Below are positions 6,219 through 7,138 of a DNA stretch of 7,138 nucleotides, one piece after another (position 1 is the stretch's first letter; the number at the start of each line of letters is the position of its first letter). Position numbers and translations under genes: made by a program. Location of the stretch: positions 1 to 7,138 of the forward strand of contig JAVYAJ010000390.1 in assembly GCA_032229885.1 (NCBI GenBank). Direction: 5' to 3'. The DNA is from Anammoximicrobium sp032229885 (GTDB lineage: Bacteria > Planctomycetota > Planctomycetia > Pirellulales > Pirellulaceae). The notes beneath the pieces are model-generated. The model ran no database searches. It was not told the DNA's origin and was given only the letters and a program-made list of their open reading frames with translations.

Positions 6219-6678
6219 CCCGTTTAGAGCCTGGATCGTACCCGGCGTCCTTGAGAATGCGTTTGACCGTATTCCGTGAGATCGAGCGGACGCCGAGTTT
6301 CTTGAGCTCGCCCAGGATGCGGGTATAGCCCCACTGGTTCTCCTTGGCCAGCTTCAGAACCAGGCGGCGGATTTGCTCGGGCGTGCGGCGGCGGCCGCGT
6401 TGGACCGGCACCTTTGGGCCGCCTTTCTTTTCGGCCCGAATCCACTTCAACAGCGTGTCGGGGGCCACGATGGTCGTCAGTTGCCGCAACACCTTCCCTC
6501 CCAACTTCTGGGCGAACCGCACCAGCCGGTGCTTTTCTTTGGGGGTGATCGTGATGCGTTTTGGCAACTTGCCGCGGAGGATCTCGTTCTCGACCTTCAG
6601 GTATTTGACCTGCCGGGCCAGTTCTTTCTGGGTCGAGCCGGCGATCACCAGCAGCAGGGACTGAAAAACGTTGGTCAT
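6145..6678 (-). pseudogene. Transposase/integrase N-terminal half; catalytic rve domain deleted
   Basis: The frame starts at ATG 6678 on the minus strand and encodes the DNA-binding half of an IS-type transposase: FQSLLLVIAGSTQKELARQV with a coiled-coil-like stretch (about 17-40), a first helix-turn-helix region (ITITPKEKHRLVRFAQKLGG to TLLKWIRAEKKGG, about 42-87), a basic linker RGRRRTPEQI, and a second helix-turn-helix (WGYTRILGELKKLGV, then SRNTVKRILKDAG). Intact relatives continue after DPG.KRG into an rve domain with WxCDF and the rest of the DDE triad, for a total of about 350-400 residues. Here homology ends at G154 (6219-6217), followed by about 23 unrelated residues and a stop. All catalytic residues are therefore missing, and the product could bind DNA at most. 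No clear ribosome site precedes the ATG. It is convergent with the nucleotidyltransferase gene. Confidence 0.88.
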
Positions 6679-6761
6679 CGAATTAGACTGGTTTTACCGC
6701 TGGGAATCGTGGGAGTGCATGAATTTTGGCACCCCGGATGGCGCTCGTCCTCTGCTCAAAC

Positions 6762-6769
6762 ATACGTTA
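6762..6769. repeat. Right copy of the 8-base direct repeat
   Basis: ATACGTTA matches 6112-6119. The two copies bracket about 640 bases that contain the truncated transposase and the unidentified tail. Confidence 0.35.
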
Positions 6770-6816
6770 CGGTCGGCAGGATCGGCCGCGGCGACGTTGC
6801 CCGCGAAGTGCCTTTG

Positions 6817-6888
6817 AAAGTCGCGCGCGTGTTAACCTGCGGCGGACGGTTTTTGGCAACGCTGCTGGTTAACAGTCGGCGCGACTTT
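6817..6888. repeat. Long bipartite inverted repeat
   Basis: The left arm is AAAGTCGCGC (6817-6826), four bases, GTTAACC (6831-6837). The right arm is GGTTAAC (6867-6873), five bases, GCGCGACTTT (6879-6888). Both blocks are perfect reverse complements (10 and 7 base pairs) with a small asymmetric internal loop, around a 29-base centre. It could fold as a long hairpin in RNA or single-stranded DNA, or be a REP-like unit or a dyad binding site. No T-run follows the right arm on the plus strand. Confidence 0.7.
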
Positions 6889-6918
6889 TCGCGTTAAGTC
6901 TGTTGTGCCGGTTTCACG

Positions 6919-6948
6919 ATCGGTTGAATTCGGTTTGCTGCAACCGAT
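6919..6948. repeat. 8-base-pair inverted repeat
   Basis: ATCGGTTG (6919-6926) pairs perfectly with CAACCGAT (6941-6948) across 14 bases. No T-run follows on either strand, so it is not a clear terminator. It may belong to the same structured non-coding block as its neighbours. Confidence 0.5.
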
Positions 6949-6976
6949 TCGGACGCGAACTCAAAAAGCCCGAGAA

Positions 6977-6994
6977 ACCAGCGATTTCGCTGGT
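6977..6994 (-). terminator. Terminator-like hairpin reading leftward
   Basis: ACCAGCG and CGCTGGT form a perfect 7-base-pair stem around ATTT. On the minus strand the stem is followed by TTTCTCGGGCTTTTT, a broken T-rich tract, so it could end a transcript coming from beyond the right edge of the window. The first T-run is short and interrupted, which lowers certainty. Confidence 0.45.
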
Positions 6995-7111
6995 CGCCAG
7001 GTAGAGACTCGTTACGAAAAGGGTTGGGCACGGGGAGGGGCGCGGCTTCGCCTTCGCGGCCGCCTGGGGGGGCACACCCGGCCTGTGCAGATTTCCACTT
7101 TATTCAAATGC

Positions 7112-7117
7112 TTGACA
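7112..7117 (+). promoter_or_regulatory. Consensus -35 box at the window edge
   Basis: TTGACA is a perfect sigma-70 -35 hexamer, preceded by an A/T-rich stretch (TTTATTCAAATG). The matching -10 would begin at about 7135 and is cut off by the edge, so promoter function cannot be judged here. Confidence 0.22.
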
Positions 7118-7138
7118 GACGGCGGGGGGAAGATTACG

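Larger units (their letters stand above)
6679..7138. other. Gene-free region rich in inverted repeats
   Basis: I find no convincing gene here. A plus-strand frame runs to 6897 but it is mainly antisense to the transposase. Bases 6679-6761 lie upstream of the transposase and probably contain the end of the original insertion element, though no terminal inverted repeat can be matched because the other end is lost. The rest holds the inverted repeats listed separately, a very G-rich stretch at about 7021-7079, and a possible promoter element at the right edge. Confidence 0.5.

Noticed and set aside
6373..6897. Plus-strand 174-codon frame ending RRDFSR
   Set aside because: More than half is antisense to the transposase and the rest crosses the long inverted repeat; no domain is visible.
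6941..7010. A tRNA or tRNA-end attachment site near the hairpin
   Set aside because: I found no TTCGA loop, acceptor stem pairing or CCA-adjacent structure on either strand.
7030..7072. GC-rich imperfect hairpin around GCGCGGCTTCGCCTTCGCGG
   Set aside because: Pairing is partial and typical of low-complexity GC-rich DNA; no T-run follows.
1..7138. CRISPR array, rRNA or phage structural genes
   Set aside because: No regularly spaced repeats, rRNA-like stretches or phage proteins are present.

Overview
The window looks like accessory chromosomal DNA from a planctomycete, probably of the Pirellulales type. This is inferred from the style of the RHS protein (a cysteine-free YD-repeat body with DxNxDGxxD loops), a secreted SUMF1-like protein beside it, and a transposase N-terminus of a kind I associate with planctomycetes. 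No rRNA, tRNA, CRISPR array or replication gene is visible, so the assignment rests on protein style alone.

Layout. (1) Positions 1-3882, + strand: the 3' part of a very large RHS/YD-repeat gene, open at the left edge of the window. It ends with the RHS core (closing in DPTGL at about 3373-3387) and then a cysteine-rich C-terminal tip of about 164 residues, of different base composition, which I read as a candidate polymorphic toxin domain. (2) Positions 3921-4916, +: a SUMF1/formylglycine-generating-enzyme-like protein with a possible export signal and no catalytic cysteine pair, 38 bases after the RHS stop. (3) Positions 4928-5150, +: an orphan piece of a second RHS body, homologous to about 2059-2280 of the intact gene and starting 11 bases after the SUMF1-like stop. 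The tip plus SUMF1-like gene is therefore a cassette bracketed by RHS sequence. (4) Positions 5319-6088, +: a two-gene operon with an ATGA overlap, encoding a 66-residue helical protein and a nucleotidyltransferase-fold protein whose second catalytic aspartate is replaced by glycine. (5) Positions 6117-6678, - strand: the 5' half of a transposase gene that lost its catalytic rve/DDE domain, abutting an out-of-frame stretch that may be the tail of another protein. Both sit between copies of an 8-base direct repeat. (6) Positions 6679-7138: no gene, but several inverted repeats, one a long bipartite palindrome and one terminator-like.

Working model (inference). The locus is an RHS toxin site whose 3' end has been exchanged. 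The tip would be the effector, and the gene just after it is by position the first candidate for an immunity or partner protein. The orphan RHS fragment and the broken transposase are debris from recombination. The nucleotidyltransferase pair is a separate small module, possibly toxin-antitoxin-like, that settled in the same accessory region.
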